Made by a program: the position numbers and the translations under genes
Shown: piece after piece, positions 17,439 to 26,266 of the stretch
Numbering within the stretch: the stretch's first letter is position 1
How the letters are laid out: each line of letters starts with the position of its first letter
From: Bacteroides fragilis
GTDB lineage: Bacteria > Bacillota > Clostridia > Lachnospirales > Lachnospiraceae
Assembly (NCBI GenBank): GCA_023664485.1
Contig: JAMPFK010000011.1
Coordinates: 6,841-70,840 of the forward strand
Length of the DNA: 64,000 nt
Direction: 5' to 3'
The notes under the pieces: model-generated
Seen by the model: the letters and a program-made list of their open reading frames with translations, nothing else
Database searches by the model: none
Told to the model about the DNA's origin: nothing

Positions 17439-19139
17439 CTACTGGATTTTTTCAGCCAGGAATGCCGTCATTTCCGCATTCGCTTCATTCATGCCGTTCG
17501 CTTCCAGTTCCGCTACCATAGCGTCCCAGTTCGCATCGAAATTCGCCTGCCCGCCGGTCACACATTTTACCAGACCCGGCCATGCGATTTCATTCAGGAT
17601 ATCCACCTTGTTAGAGAGTTCCTGCGGAATCTGATATGCCCACAATGCGGAATAAGGAAGTAATTCAAATTCATCCGGCTGCGGGAAGATATCGATCAGC
17701 ATATCTACGCCCCATGCCTCGCATGCCGCCAGCTGCTCTTCGTTATATTCATCGATTACAGACTGTCTTGTAATGGTCGTATAAGGATTTCCGTTCTCAT
17801 CTTCGGAACCGTCGCCGTAAATCGGGAATCCCGTATAGTTGCCAACGCCCGTCTTCTTGCCGTAATCCGGATCGGAATTGGAAGCTTCGATTTCTTCTTC
17901 TGTACGATATCTCATGCCGTTTTCATCCAGGAAATAGTTAACTCCTTCAACGCCCCATTTATGAAGAACCGCGCCCTCATCGGAGCAAAGGAAATCAAGG
18001 AATTTGATCGCGCGTACCGGATCCTCACAGCTCTTCGTGATACCGATACCCCAGCCTACCTGAAGGCCCTGGTATAACAGCGCCGGCGCCTTCTGATCCG
18101 CACGGAGCGTTACAGGAAGCCCGCAATAGGTCTTATCCATCTTGCCGTCCGCGATCAGAACCTGCTGCGCCTGATTGTAATCCCACTCCGCGTCCGTAAT
18201 CGCTACGACACGGCCGCTGGAAAGCTTCGCGATATAATCGTCATGCGTCTGCGTCGCAAAGTTCGGATCGAGGATTCCTTCATCATACATACGGCACAGC
18301 CACTGGAAATATTCTTTCTCTTCCGGCGTCGTATGCTTGTAATAGCAGTTGTAATCGTCGTCGATTACCCACTGGCCGTTATCAGGCGCCGCATCAGCGA
18401 TAAAGCCTGCCGGATTGCCCAATGTGATCATCCAGTGCCAGTCGGCTGCGCTCATCGTGATACCGATCGTCTCCAGGCCGTCATCCGTGGTCGGATGCGC
18501 CTCCAGATACTTCTTGATCAGCGCTTCGTACTCTTCCAGCGTTTCGGGATACTCATAATTATTCTCTTTCAAAGCCGCGAACTGAATCTGACAGCCGCCG
18601 CCGGTCTTTAAAGTCTGTGCGCCGACGCCCGCATAGGAGAGCTGGTAGATGCCTTCGTCGCCGCCGCCCCATTTCAGTTTCTCAAGCTCATCGCCGTACA
18701 TCTTCTTGATATTCGGCCCGTACTGCTCGATCAGATCTGTCATATCGATCAAAGCGCCCGCTTCATACAGAGAAGTCGCCTCTCCCTTCGCATAAATGAA
18801 ATCCGGATATTCGTCGTTCGCGATCATCAGCGCGACGTCCTGCTTCGCGTCGCCCTGAGAAGATACCGGATAGGAAATCTCCAGTGTAACGCCCGTCGCC
18901 TCGGTAATGGCATTTCCGACCGGGTTATCCCAGCTGTCGTTATTCGCATCCGTCAGGAATACTTCAAATGTAATCGGGGACGTATCGTCGCTCGATGCCG
19001 CCGCATCCCCCGCCGCGCTGTCGCTTCCTGAGCCGGAATCCGTATTTGAACCGCCGCCCGATGAACCTCCGCATCCTGCCAACAGGCCTGCGCAAAGCGC
19101 GGAGACTGTCAACAGGGATAAAATCTTACGCATTTTCAT
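17439..19139 (-). CDS. Sugar ABC transporter substrate-binding lipoprotein (CUT1, LplA-like)
   Basis: 566 residues. A signal peptide ends in the lipobox LAGC (Cys at about 23), followed by a Gly/Ser/Asp-rich linker. The body is a two-lobe family 1 extracellular solute-binding protein, with the long 500-plus-residue size of the LplA subgroup that binds oligosaccharides. It follows its two permease genes by 58 bases. No ATPase gene is in the operon, as is usual for CUT1 systems that share an MsmK-type ATPase encoded elsewhere. The ligand is probably an oligosaccharide cleaved by the GH3/GH42/GH29 enzymes nearby (inference). Confidence 0.93.
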   Translation of the reverse strand: MKMRKILSLLTVSALCAGLLAGCGGSSGGGSNTDSGSGSDSAAGDAAASSDDTSPITFEVFLTDANNDSWDNPVGNAITEATGVTLEISYPVSSQGDAKQDVALMIANDEYPDFIYAKGEATSLYEAGALIDMTDLIEQYGPNIKKMYGDELEKLKWGGGDEGIYQLSYAGVGAQTLKTGGGCQIQFAALKENNYEYPETLEEYEALIKKYLEAHPTTDDGLETIGITMSAADWHWMITLGNPAGFIADAAPDNGQWVIDDDYNCYYKHTTPEEKEYFQWLCRMYDEGILDPNFATQTHDDYIAKLSSGRVVAITDAEWDYNQAQQVLIADGKMDKTYCGLPVTLRADQKAPALLYQGLQVGWGIGITKSCEDPVRAIKFLDFLCSDEGAVLHKWGVEGVNYFLDENGMRYRTEEEIEASNSDPDYGKKTGVGNYTGFPIYGDGSEDENGNPYTTITRQSVIDEYNEEQLAACEAWGVDMLIDIFPQPDEFELLPYSALWAYQIPQELSNKVDILNEIAWPGLVKCVTGGQANFDANWDAMVAELEANGMNEANAEMTAFLAEKIQ

Positions 19140-19197
19140 AAATAAATCCTCCTTTTTTTCTCTATATATATCCTGAACGTATCCAGGTTACATATCG

Positions 19198-20070
19198 TCA
19201 GTCTTTTACAGAACCTACGGTCATACCGCCTACAAAATATTTCTGCAGGAACGGGTAAACTACGATGATCGGGACGGTAGCTACTACCGTGACCGCCATA
19301 CGGATCGCCATCGGGGTGACGGCCTGCGTCACGTTGCTCGTCGCATGCGTATCGAGCTGCATCTGCGCCTGCGACATAATCTCATACAGCTTATACTGCA
19401 GCGTCGGCAGTTTCTTCGCATACAGATAGGTATCCATGAAGGAGTTCCACTGGCCCACCGCATAATACAATGAGATCGTCGCGATAACCGGCGTACAGAG
19501 CGGCATAACGACCTTGTACCATATCTGGAAATCGTTCGCACCGTCTAACATCGCCGCTTCCTGTAAGGCCGCCGGCAGTCCGTCGATAAAGGAACGCACC
19601 AGAATCATATTATAAACCCAGATCAGGCCGGGCAGAATATAAACCAGAAAGTTATTGCCAAGACGCAGGGTACGCATGATCAGCAAATATTCGGGAATCA
19701 GGCCGCCGCTCACATACATCGTAACGACGAACAGGATCGTAAACGGTTTATGGAAGATGAAATCCCGGCGGCTCAGCGTATACGCCAACATCGCGGTACA
19801 GACAACGCCAGCCAGCGTTCCGACAACCGTTTTCACAATGGACAGGAAAAAGGGCCTGATAATATCCGCATCCTGAAATACATATTTATAGTTGCTCCAG
19901 GTAAACTTACGCGGAATGACAAAATTGATATTCCGCAGGGTATCCGTAGCGTCATTTAAGGAAATCGCCAGCACGTTCAGGAATGGATACAGCGTTATGG
20001 CAACAATTATTACAAAAAAACCTACGAGAACAACGTCGAACCACGTCTTTTTCTTTGCTATCATATCCAC
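19198..20070 (-). CDS. Sugar ABC transporter permease (LplC/MalG type)
   Basis: 290 residues with six predicted membrane helices and the EAA loop for ATPase contact (LQEAAMLDGANDFQIWYKVVMPL). The C-terminus FLQKYFVGGMTVGSVKD is typical of the LplC/YtcP subgroup. It lies five bases after the partner permease gene. Confidence 0.94.
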   Translation of the reverse strand: MDMIAKKKTWFDVVLVGFFVIIVAITLYPFLNVLAISLNDATDTLRNINFVIPRKFTWSNYKYVFQDADIIRPFFLSIVKTVVGTLAGVVCTAMLAYTLSRRDFIFHKPFTILFVVTMYVSGGLIPEYLLIMRTLRLGNNFLVYILPGLIWVYNMILVRSFIDGLPAALQEAAMLDGANDFQIWYKVVMPLCTPVIATISLYYAVGQWNSFMDTYLYAKKLPTLQYKLYEIMSQAQMQLDTHATSNVTQAVTPMAIRMAVTVVATVPIIVVYPFLQKYFVGGMTVGSVKD

Positions 20071-20075
20071 ACCTC

Positions 20076-21014
20076 CTAAATCAGCTTGTCTTCGCCGACC
20101 ATACCGGCAATCTTATTGGCGATCAGCAGCAATGCCAGACCAACTACGGACTGGAATACGCCGATCGCAGTACCAAGGCCATAATCGCCCGTTCCGATAC
20201 CTCTCTCATAAGAGAACCAGGAAAGAACCATCGTATGATCCTGTACGAGCGCGTTGCTCAACAACATCTGACGCTCCATGCCGACATTCAGCGCGCCGCC
20301 GATATTCATGATCAGCAGGACGATAATCGTCGAACGGATTCCCGGAAGTGTAATATGCCAGATTCTCTGCCATCTGTTCGCGCCGTCCATCTTCGCCGCC
20401 TCATAAAGACCGGGGTCGATACCCGCCATGGACGACAAATAGATAATCGCGTTCCATCCCATTTCTTTCCAGCAGTTGATGATAACGATAACGAACCATA
20501 TCAGAATCGAATTGGTGCTCATCAGATGCAGATTGGAATTTGTTATTGTATCGATAACGCCGCCGTCATTGAAAATATTTTTCGCGATACTCGCAATGAT
20601 GACCCATGATACAAAGTGCGGCAGATAAGAAATTGTCTGCGTCAGCTTCTTGAATTTGATAAACTGCATTTCATTCAGCAGTACGGCAAATGCAATCGCA
20701 ACAATCGTGCCGATACCGATATCGATAATACTGATACCAATCGTATTGATCATCGTCTGTTTGAAGAGCCTGTCGCTGAAAGCCTTCGCGAAGTTCCCGA
20801 AGCCTGTGAATGCCCTCTCCCAGATCGGGATTGCGAATGTCGCGGGCTTCACCTCCTGAAAAGCCATCGTCCAGCCCCACAACGGTATGTACTTGAAAAT
20901 GATAAGCCAGATAACGAACGGCAGAGACATCATCAACAGATACCGCTGTTTCCACAAAAGCTGCAGACTCAGCTTCTGTTTTCCTTTCCCAGCATTTGCG
21001 TTCTTTTTCGCCAT
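20076..21014 (-). CDS. Sugar ABC transporter permease (LplB/MalF type)
   Basis: 312 residues, six membrane helices, N-terminal lysine-rich cytosolic tail, and an EAA loop (LYEAAKMDGANRWQRIWHITLPG). The sequence IIFKYIPLWGWTMAFQ near the first helix is a hallmark of the LplB/YtcQ-associated permeases. It is the first gene of the operon. The start has GGATGGAGG upstream. Confidence 0.94.
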   Translation of the reverse strand: MAKKNANAGKGKQKLSLQLLWKQRYLLMMSLPFVIWLIIFKYIPLWGWTMAFQEVKPATFAIPIWERAFTGFGNFAKAFSDRLFKQTMINTIGISIIDIGIGTIVAIAFAVLLNEMQFIKFKKLTQTISYLPHFVSWVIIASIAKNIFNDGGVIDTITNSNLHLMSTNSILIWFVIVIINCWKEMGWNAIIYLSSMAGIDPGLYEAAKMDGANRWQRIWHITLPGIRSTIIVLLIMNIGGALNVGMERQMLLSNALVQDHTMVLSWFSYERGIGTGDYGLGTAIGVFQSVVGLALLLIANKIAGMVGEDKLI

Positions 21015-21033
21015 ATACCTCCATCCTTTCTGT

Positions 21034-21092
21034 CAAGATGCCTAATTTTGCCATCTTTTTTTCTTTTTTTCTTTGCATCTTGCTTAATTATA
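21034..21092 (-). promoter_or_regulatory. Promoter and leader of the sugar ABC-GH3 operon
   Basis: A perfect TATAAT (minus strand, 21092-21087) is present, but the bases 17 upstream (GCTCAA) are a poor -35, as expected for an activator-dependent promoter. The leader contains AAGATGC and GCATCTT arms that close a purine-rich loop of about 34 bases. The divergent AraC regulator is the obvious candidate activator. Confidence 0.5.
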
Positions 21093-21160
21093 GCAGAATC
21101 TGTTTCTATTGAGCATGGCAGGACTTAATCAAATATACTATCACTTTTTAATATTTCCAT

Positions 21161-21189
21161 TTGTTTTTTATGCAGATTTATGTTATGAT
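21161..21189 (+). promoter_or_regulatory. Promoter of the araC-type gene at 21231
   Basis: TTGTTT at 21161-21166 and TATGAT at 21184-21189 with a 17-base spacer. The start codon follows 42 bases later. Confidence 0.6.
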
Positions 21190-21230
21190 GAGTATGTAGT
21201 AAAGGGATTCTTTCTGAAAGCGGTAATAAA

Positions 21231-22229
21231 ATGACAAATAAAGAAAATAATCAAGCACTGTTGAACGGGTTCTCTGAGGCGGAAACCGCAGAACGTTTCG
21301 CGCCGATAATCACCTGGGAATTGCTGTTGCGGTATATGCAGAATGTTTATCATCCTGCCGGGGAACTCAAGCATAATATCATTGTTCTGAAAAATCCAGC
21401 GTTTTTCCATCCTGAACATACACACAACTTCTTTGAAATGGTCTATGTATTGTCAGAAAACGAAATTCACCTGATTAACCAGAAACCAAAACGTTTCCAT
21501 ACCGGGGATCTGTACATACTGCCTCCGCCGGCCTGTCACGCCCTGCCCGAAGGCAGCGGCGACTGCATTACCGTCCTGATCCATCCGGATGCTTTCGAAA
21601 ACATTTTTTCAGGGATCCTGCATGGACAGGACTGTCTTGGAGATTTCCTGATGAACAGTATCTACCGGAATAATTCGGAGAACTATCTCCTCTTCCATAC
21701 CGGACAGAACGGGGAATTCCGGCATATTATGATGCAGATGACCGATCTTATGACGAATGCCGACGACTATACGGACAGGGTTCTCACCGGTATGCTCGTG
21801 CTTCTGTTCACTTCCCTGAGCCGCACTCATCAGAATGCGCTCCGGACCGCGCCCGGACAGGACCTCGACAACAAAATCCTCTCCCTGATCTATGAGGAAT
21901 ATAATACGATCACGCTCGCAACGCTGGCGGAAAAGCTCCATTATACGGTGCCATATTGTTCCAAATATCTTAAAAGCCATCTCGGCTGCAATTTTTCCGA
22001 TCTGCTGAAAAAGATCAGGTTTCAGAAAGCGGAAAGCTTTCTGATAAATTCGGATATGACCGTTTCACAGATCAGCCAGACGATCGGCTATGAAAATCCG
22101 GAAAATTTCATGCGCGCCTTCAAACAGCGATACCGGATGACGCCGTCGCAATACCGGACGGCGCAGCTGGCGCCATATGCGGAACTGCCCCCCCCTGATC
22201 AAAATTCTCCTGCGGGGCATTCCGCATAA
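21231..22229 (+). CDS. AraC-family regulator with cupin sensor domain
   Basis: 332 residues. Residues about 60-130 form a cupin-like sugar-binding domain (HPEHTHNFFEMVYVL, FHTGDLYILPP). The last 100 residues hold the two helix-turn-helix motifs (TLATLAEKLHYTVPYCSKYLKSHLG and TVSQISQTIGYENPENFMRAFKQRY). It is transcribed away from the sugar ABC-GH3 operon from a shared 216-base control region, so it probably senses the imported sugar and activates that operon. Confidence 0.92.
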   Translation: MTNKENNQALLNGFSEAETAERFAPIITWELLLRYMQNVYHPAGELKHNIIVLKNPAFFHPEHTHNFFEMVYVLSENEIHLINQKPKRFHTGDLYILPPPACHALPEGSGDCITVLIHPDAFENIFSGILHGQDCLGDFLMNSIYRNNSENYLLFHTGQNGEFRHIMMQMTDLMTNADDYTDRVLTGMLVLLFTSLSRTHQNALRTAPGQDLDNKILSLIYEEYNTITLATLAEKLHYTVPYCSKYLKSHLGCNFSDLLKKIRFQKAESFLINSDMTVSQISQTIGYENPENFMRAFKQRYRMTPSQYRTAQLAPYAELPPPDQNSPAGHSA

Positions 22230-22241
22230 ACGCAGACTAAA

Positions 22242-22276
22242 AACAGAGCCTGGACGTATATTCCGGCTCTGTTTTC
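22242..22276 (+). terminator. Terminator after the araC-type gene
   Basis: CAGAGCC and GGCTCTG arms enclose a 14-base loop and are followed by TTTTCT. Confidence 0.75.
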
Positions 22277-22305
22277 TGATTATGTACCCTTTTGATTTTC
22301 TTTTC

Positions 22306-22776
22306 TTAATTTTTCTTTTTCTTATTCGTTTCAGCAGAAGTATTGTTCTGGCTGTTCTGATTGTCTTTCTCCCTGTCTTTATCGAATATGGATGACGACG
22401 CGTCTTCCGCCGCGCCGGTCGTCATCGTACATCTGCCGTCGAAGCTTGCATCCTCATCGACAACGAGGGAGCGCGCCGTAATATTGCCGACCAGTTTGCC
22501 CGTAGAATGCAGTTCCAGTTTTCCATGCGCGACGATATCCCCTTCTATCTTACCGGAAATGACCACGTTCTGAGAGACGATATCCCCGTTGATCTTTCCT
22601 TCCACGCCGACGATGAGCAATTCCTTACAGATACAGTTCCCATTTATCGTTCCGTCTACTCTGACGGATTCCGGCGCGTCCAGGTTTCCGTCAAAGACGG
22701 CGCCGGGACCGATCACCGTACCGATTTTCGCTTTTAGCTCCATGGCATTATTTTTGTTTTTGTTCCGACCCATCAT
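22306..22776 (-). CDS. Bactofilin
   Basis: 156 residues. The core (about 20-120) is the repetitive right-handed beta-helix of bactofilins, with regular GTVIGPGAVFDGNL, VRVDGTINGNCICKELL, VEGKINGDIVSQNVVISG turns. Bactofilins polymerise without nucleotide into membrane-associated filaments that position cell-wall enzymes or shape structures. The C-terminus is disordered and Asn/Lys-rich. It is 13 bases downstream of, and co-transcribed with, an M23-like membrane protein. That pairing is common for bactofilins and suggests the filament localises or scaffolds that protein. Confidence 0.94.
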   Translation of the reverse strand: MMGRNKNKNNAMELKAKIGTVIGPGAVFDGNLDAPESVRVDGTINGNCICKELLIVGVEGKINGDIVSQNVVISGKIEGDIVAHGKLELHSTGKLVGNITARSLVVDEDASFDGRCTMTTGAAEDASSSIFDKDREKDNQNSQNNTSAETNKKKKN

Positions 22777-22789
22777 TTTAATTCCTCCT

Positions 22790-23557
22790 TTATCCTTTCG
22801 CTTCCATAACAGTCAGCGGATCGATTGCTTCCTCTTCAAAAAGAATCTGATAATCTAACTGTGTCTCGTCTGTTGTAATGGTAAATAAAGTATCCCCGGC
22901 CTCGACCTGCGCGCCCTCCATCGTCTTTATATCCGCATCCTGGCGGCATAAATAACGCGTCTTATAGCCTTTGTCATGCTCCACCTCAACGATGACCGGG
23001 TAAGTATCGTCAGATGAAACGGTCACTACCATACCGCTTCCCGTCGCAATAATATTTCCCTCTTCATGCGTACTGATCGATAAATACGGCGCCTCCTCCG
23101 AGTAATTCGACAGCAGGCTGCTCGTAGAGGATGACGGATAACGTCTCGGAATCCCTTCGTCCGACGCGCTCCCTGTCTCCTCCTCTGCCCCCTTCTCCTC
23201 TCCGGCCTCTTCCCTGTCCACTTCCGCCGTCTGACGCAGCTCCTCGTTCTCCCGCGCGAGCGTCTGCATTTCGTTGTTCAGGCTTTCCTTTTCCTTCTCT
23301 AACTGCTGAACCAATTGCGTCTGAGCTTCCAACTGCGCACGCAGATCGTTCTGTCCGCCTCCCGGCAGTGCTCCGCGATAGAGCATCCATCCCAGAAAAC
23401 CTGCTCCGGCGCAGACAACGAGTAATAAGAATATCAGCAAAAAGAGAATAACACGGGCGGCAGTCTTTGAAATATTGAGCTGCCTGTTCTTCTGCCCCGC
23501 GTGGGAAATAAACAGTACGGAAAAGGATTCCCTGTGTTCGTGTCCCTTACGTTTCAT
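22790..23557 (-). CDS. Membrane-anchored coiled-coil protein with degenerate M23 (LytM) domain
   Basis: 255 residues from the ATG at 23557, which has GGGGGG upstream. A basic cytosolic start is followed by one membrane helix (about 33-57, VILFLLIFLLLVVCAGAGFL), a coiled coil (about 70-115), an acidic linker and a LytM-like beta domain (about 165-255). The fold is recognisable by IIATGSGMVVTV, VEVEHDKGYKTRYL and AGDTLFTIT. The zinc ligands of active M23 peptidases are lost: the YxH site reads YLC, and the final HxH site reads LDYQI. It is therefore probably a non-catalytic regulator, comparable in logic to EnvC or NlpD. It is linked to the bactofilin gene. Confidence 0.85.
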   Translation of the reverse strand: MKRKGHEHRESFSVLFISHAGQKNRQLNISKTAARVILFLLIFLLLVVCAGAGFLGWMLYRGALPGGGQNDLRAQLEAQTQLVQQLEKEKESLNNEMQTLARENEELRQTAEVDREEAGEEKGAEEETGSASDEGIPRRYPSSSTSSLLSNYSEEAPYLSISTHEEGNIIATGSGMVVTVSSDDTYPVIVEVEHDKGYKTRYLCRQDADIKTMEGAQVEAGDTLFTITTDETQLDYQILFEEEAIDPLTVMEAKG

Positions 23558-23640
23558 ATTTTTTCCCCCTATTCGCTCACAAAAAACGAGCAAGATTCCT
23601 GTACTATCATATCACATGTTCCGGCAAAAGTAAAACGAAA

Positions 23641-23680
23641 AGGCGCAAACCAACCGTTCAAAGCCAGTCAGCCTGCGCCT
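23641..23680 (-). terminator. Terminator after sipL
   Basis: On the minus strand AAGGCGCA and TGCGCCTT arms enclose a 24-base loop with its own GGCTGACTGGC inner pairing. The tail is TTTTCGTTTT. It lies 47 bases after the sipL stop. Confidence 0.7.
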
Positions 23681-23726
23681 TATAGACCCATTGAGTCAAA
23701 TTTTTGCGGCTTTTTCGTTTTTTCCC

Positions 23727-25283
23727 TCAGGAAACGCCCTTTACAACCAGGATCTTATCCCCCGCTTTGATCTCTTCCGAAACAAGCTCGTTGACCTCTT
23801 TCAGCTGATCGATCGGCACATAATACTTTTTGCCGATGTCCCAGAGGGTATCCCCTGTGCCGGCGATGTAGATGACGATGCCCGGAAGCTCGCTGATCTT
23901 ATTCATATCCAGTTCTTCCACCCGGATATCCGTAACGAGGCTGGCCTTCTTTGAAGTAAAGACAAGGACTTCGAAATTCAGCGCCGCTTTGATATCCAGC
24001 TCGTCGCTGTCTAACATCGTAACAAGAAGCTGTTCCAGATTCCAGTGAATATGATAAGGGCAGGACGCTTCAATGCCCGGCGCCTCGATAAAATGCTGAA
24101 AAGGCAGCGAGCTCCTGGTCGCATACAGCGTATTTTGCCCGTTCGTACAAAGATAGACCGTCATAACATGCAGCGTACCGCTCACGGCAATGCCGTTCTC
24201 TTCGATGGACTGTTCTTCTATCTGGATTTCTCCTTCGTTATGCAGCAGCTGGTAAATATGCATTTCCGTATTCTGGATCCTCGCATGGTCCGCTGCCTTG
24301 CATTTTCCGCTGCTGTGCAGCAGCAGGCCTTTTAACGATACTTCCGTCGTCACCGCCTCGATCTCTTTGGACACCCCGTAAATATCCGACAGCACTTCCA
24401 GATTTTCTTCCTCATAGAGCCGGATCTCCAGATCGAGCACATTTTCCACGCAGAAGACTCTCTCTTCCCCGTCAAAGTCCGGTTTGATCTCCACGCTGCA
24501 CTGAGAAGCCGTATAACGGATATCCGGCACCATATTCTCCCGGCATCCGTGGCATTCGATCATGCCGCTGAAGGGCACCGTATTTTCATACCAGAGGGTC
24601 TTGTCGTTGTCCCCCTCCCCCTCGTACAGGAAAAAAGCCTTCATCTCGCCCTGCAGGGCGATTTTTTCATCCAGCGCGCGGAACTCCGTCTTGTTCAGCG
24701 AAATGCTGTGCCAGATGATCTGAAAAGCATTGGGCAGATTGCCCGGCAGCTCCATTTCTTCCTTAATACGGAAAATATCCTTTTTGTTGACGGCCATCTG
24801 CAATACAGGATAAACCTGTTTCCGATATTCGACGGGCTCTTCATGGTAAATATCCACCGCCGCTTCCTGTTCCTGTTTTTCTTCCAGCTCCAGTTCAAAG
24901 GATATCATCGCCTGAACACTCAGCTTTCTGGAATTGATCAGGCCGACCGTCAGATCTTCGACGACCCAGGACGGCAGTACCGTATCTCCGTTATGCACCC
25001 CTTCCATATTGATCTTTTCTTCCAACGGCAGATCCGCCCGCATACTGGCGCACATCCCCTCTTCTTCCGTCAGATACAACATCTGCACCTGCAGCCTGCC
25101 TTTCAGATTGACGCGGTCGTCGCCTGTGCGGATCTCATCCATAATGACATCCCCTTTGACAGCGATCAAATGACTGGCATCCGGTCTGTTATCCGATATA
25201 TTTACATCCTCTTCCAATACCACCTGTGTCCCGGCTTTGCTGGCAACGCGGTCCATATGTATCTTCTTTTTCACTAATTCCAC
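23727..25283 (-). CDS. sipL: SipL-like spore coat morphogenetic protein (DUF3794 repeats + LysM)
   Basis: 518 residues. Three DUF3794 units fill about residues 15-450 (for example VVLEEDVNISDNRPDASHLI near the N-terminus). A C-terminal LysM domain spans about 465-515 (IYIAGTGDTLWDIGKKYYVP). This layout matches Clostridioides difficile SipL, which binds SpoIVA through its LysM domain and is needed to build the coat around the forespore. The start is a GTG at 25283 with GGAGG seven bases upstream. A perfect sigma-E promoter lies just in front, consistent with mother-cell expression. It is followed by a terminator. Confidence 0.92.
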   Translation of the reverse strand: MELVKKKIHMDRVASKAGTQVVLEEDVNISDNRPDASHLIAVKGDVIMDEIRTGDDRVNLKGRLQVQMLYLTEEEGMCASMRADLPLEEKINMEGVHNGDTVLPSWVVEDLTVGLINSRKLSVQAMISFELELEEKQEQEAAVDIYHEEPVEYRKQVYPVLQMAVNKKDIFRIKEEMELPGNLPNAFQIIWHSISLNKTEFRALDEKIALQGEMKAFFLYEGEGDNDKTLWYENTVPFSGMIECHGCRENMVPDIRYTASQCSVEIKPDFDGEERVFCVENVLDLEIRLYEEENLEVLSDIYGVSKEIEAVTTEVSLKGLLLHSSGKCKAADHARIQNTEMHIYQLLHNEGEIQIEEQSIEENGIAVSGTLHVMTVYLCTNGQNTLYATRSSLPFQHFIEAPGIEASCPYHIHWNLEQLLVTMLDSDELDIKAALNFEVLVFTSKKASLVTDIRVEELDMNKISELPGIVIYIAGTGDTLWDIGKKYYVPIDQLKEVNELVSEEIKAGDKILVVKGVS

Positions 25284-25312
25284 AAAAATACCTCCATGCG
25301 TATACTTATTGT

Positions 25313-25339
25313 ATTGTATGCCGCATGGAGGGAATGTAT
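25313..25339 (-). promoter_or_regulatory. Sigma-E promoter of sipL
   Basis: Read on the minus strand, ATA (25339-25337) is followed by 16 bases and then CATACAAT (25320-25313), an exact match to the Bacillus sigma-E pattern ATA-N16-18-CATACANT. Transcription would start near 25306, giving a leader of about 22 bases. Ten-base perfect inverted arms, 25291-25300 and 25322-25331, flank the -10. Confidence 0.75.
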
Positions 25340-25363
25340 GACTACCCTTTTATATCCGGCTCT

Positions 25364-26266
25364 CTATGATACCGCCCCGATCAGCTCCGTCACCGCCTCT
25401 ACGCCATTCTCCCGCATATAGGCCTCAATCCCTTCCACAACCTCTACCGTCGCACAGGGATTGACAAAATTCATCGCGCCGACCGCTACCGCCGTCGCTC
25501 CGGCCAGCAGAAATTCGATGGCGTCCTCCGCCGTCGCGATACCGCCCATGCCGATAATCGGGATCTTCACCGCCTGCGCCGCCTGATAGACCATGCGGAC
25601 GGCGACCGGCCTGATCGCAGGGCCGGAAAGCCCTCCTGTTTTATTGGCAAGGACAAATTTTCTGCGGTGGATATCGATTTTCATTCCCGTAATCGTGTTG
25701 ATCATAGAAAGCGCATCCGCTCCCGCCGCTTCCGCCGCTCTCGCCATCTCCGCGATATCCGTCACGTTGGGACTGAGCTTCATGATGACAGGCTGCTTCG
25801 CCTTTTTCCTGATCTGGGACGTAATGTCATACAGGTTGTCCGCCTTCTGGCCGAAAGCGATCGCGCCTTCTTTCACATTCGGGCAGGATACGTTGATTTC
25901 GAGCATATCGACGGCTTCGCCGCCAAGCCGTTCCACCACTTCCAGATAATCTTCCACAGTCTTTCCGCAGACATTGACGATAACCTTCGTATCGTATTGC
26001 TTCAGAAAAGGAAGGTCTCTTTCGATCAGGACATCGACGCCCGGATTCTGCAGTCCGATCGCGTTCAGCATTCCTCCGTAGACTTCCGCCACCCTGGGCG
26101 TCGGATTGCCCGGCCAGGGCACGTTGGCAACGCCTTTGGTCACGACTGCTCCCAACCTGTTCAAATCCACAAATTCGCCGTATTCCATACCGGAGCCAAA
26201 AGTTCCCGACGCCGTCATCACCGGATTCTGCAGCGTAACGCCTGCGATTGTAACTTCTGTGTTCAT
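25364..26266 (-). CDS. pyrD: Dihydroorotate dehydrogenase B, catalytic subunit
   Basis: Oxidises dihydroorotate to orotate in pyrimidine synthesis. It is the class 1B FMN subunit of 300 residues. The catalytic base is the Cys in LEINVSCPNVKEG, and the FMN-binding segments are VTKGVANVPWPGNPTPR, KLSPNVTDI and GMGGIATAEDAIEFLLAGA. It works as a heterotetramer with PyrK. Its ATG overlaps the pyrK stop codon (TGATG), so the two are translationally coupled. Confidence 0.96.
   Translation of the reverse strand: MNTEVTIAGVTLQNPVMTASGTFGSGMEYGEFVDLNRLGAVVTKGVANVPWPGNPTPRVAEVYGGMLNAIGLQNPGVDVLIERDLPFLKQYDTKVIVNVCGKTVEDYLEVVERLGGEAVDMLEINVSCPNVKEGAIAFGQKADNLYDITSQIRKKAKQPVIMKLSPNVTDIAEMARAAEAAGADALSMINTITGMKIDIHRRKFVLANKTGGLSGPAIRPVAVRMVYQAAQAVKIPIIGMGGIATAEDAIEFLLAGATAVAVGAMNFVNPCATVEVVEGIEAYMRENGVEAVTELIGAVS

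Noticed and set aside
25284..25331. Hairpin hiding the sipL ribosome site
   Set aside because: The left arm lies upstream of the -10, so it would not be in an mRNA starting about 25306. Pairing could only act at the DNA level.
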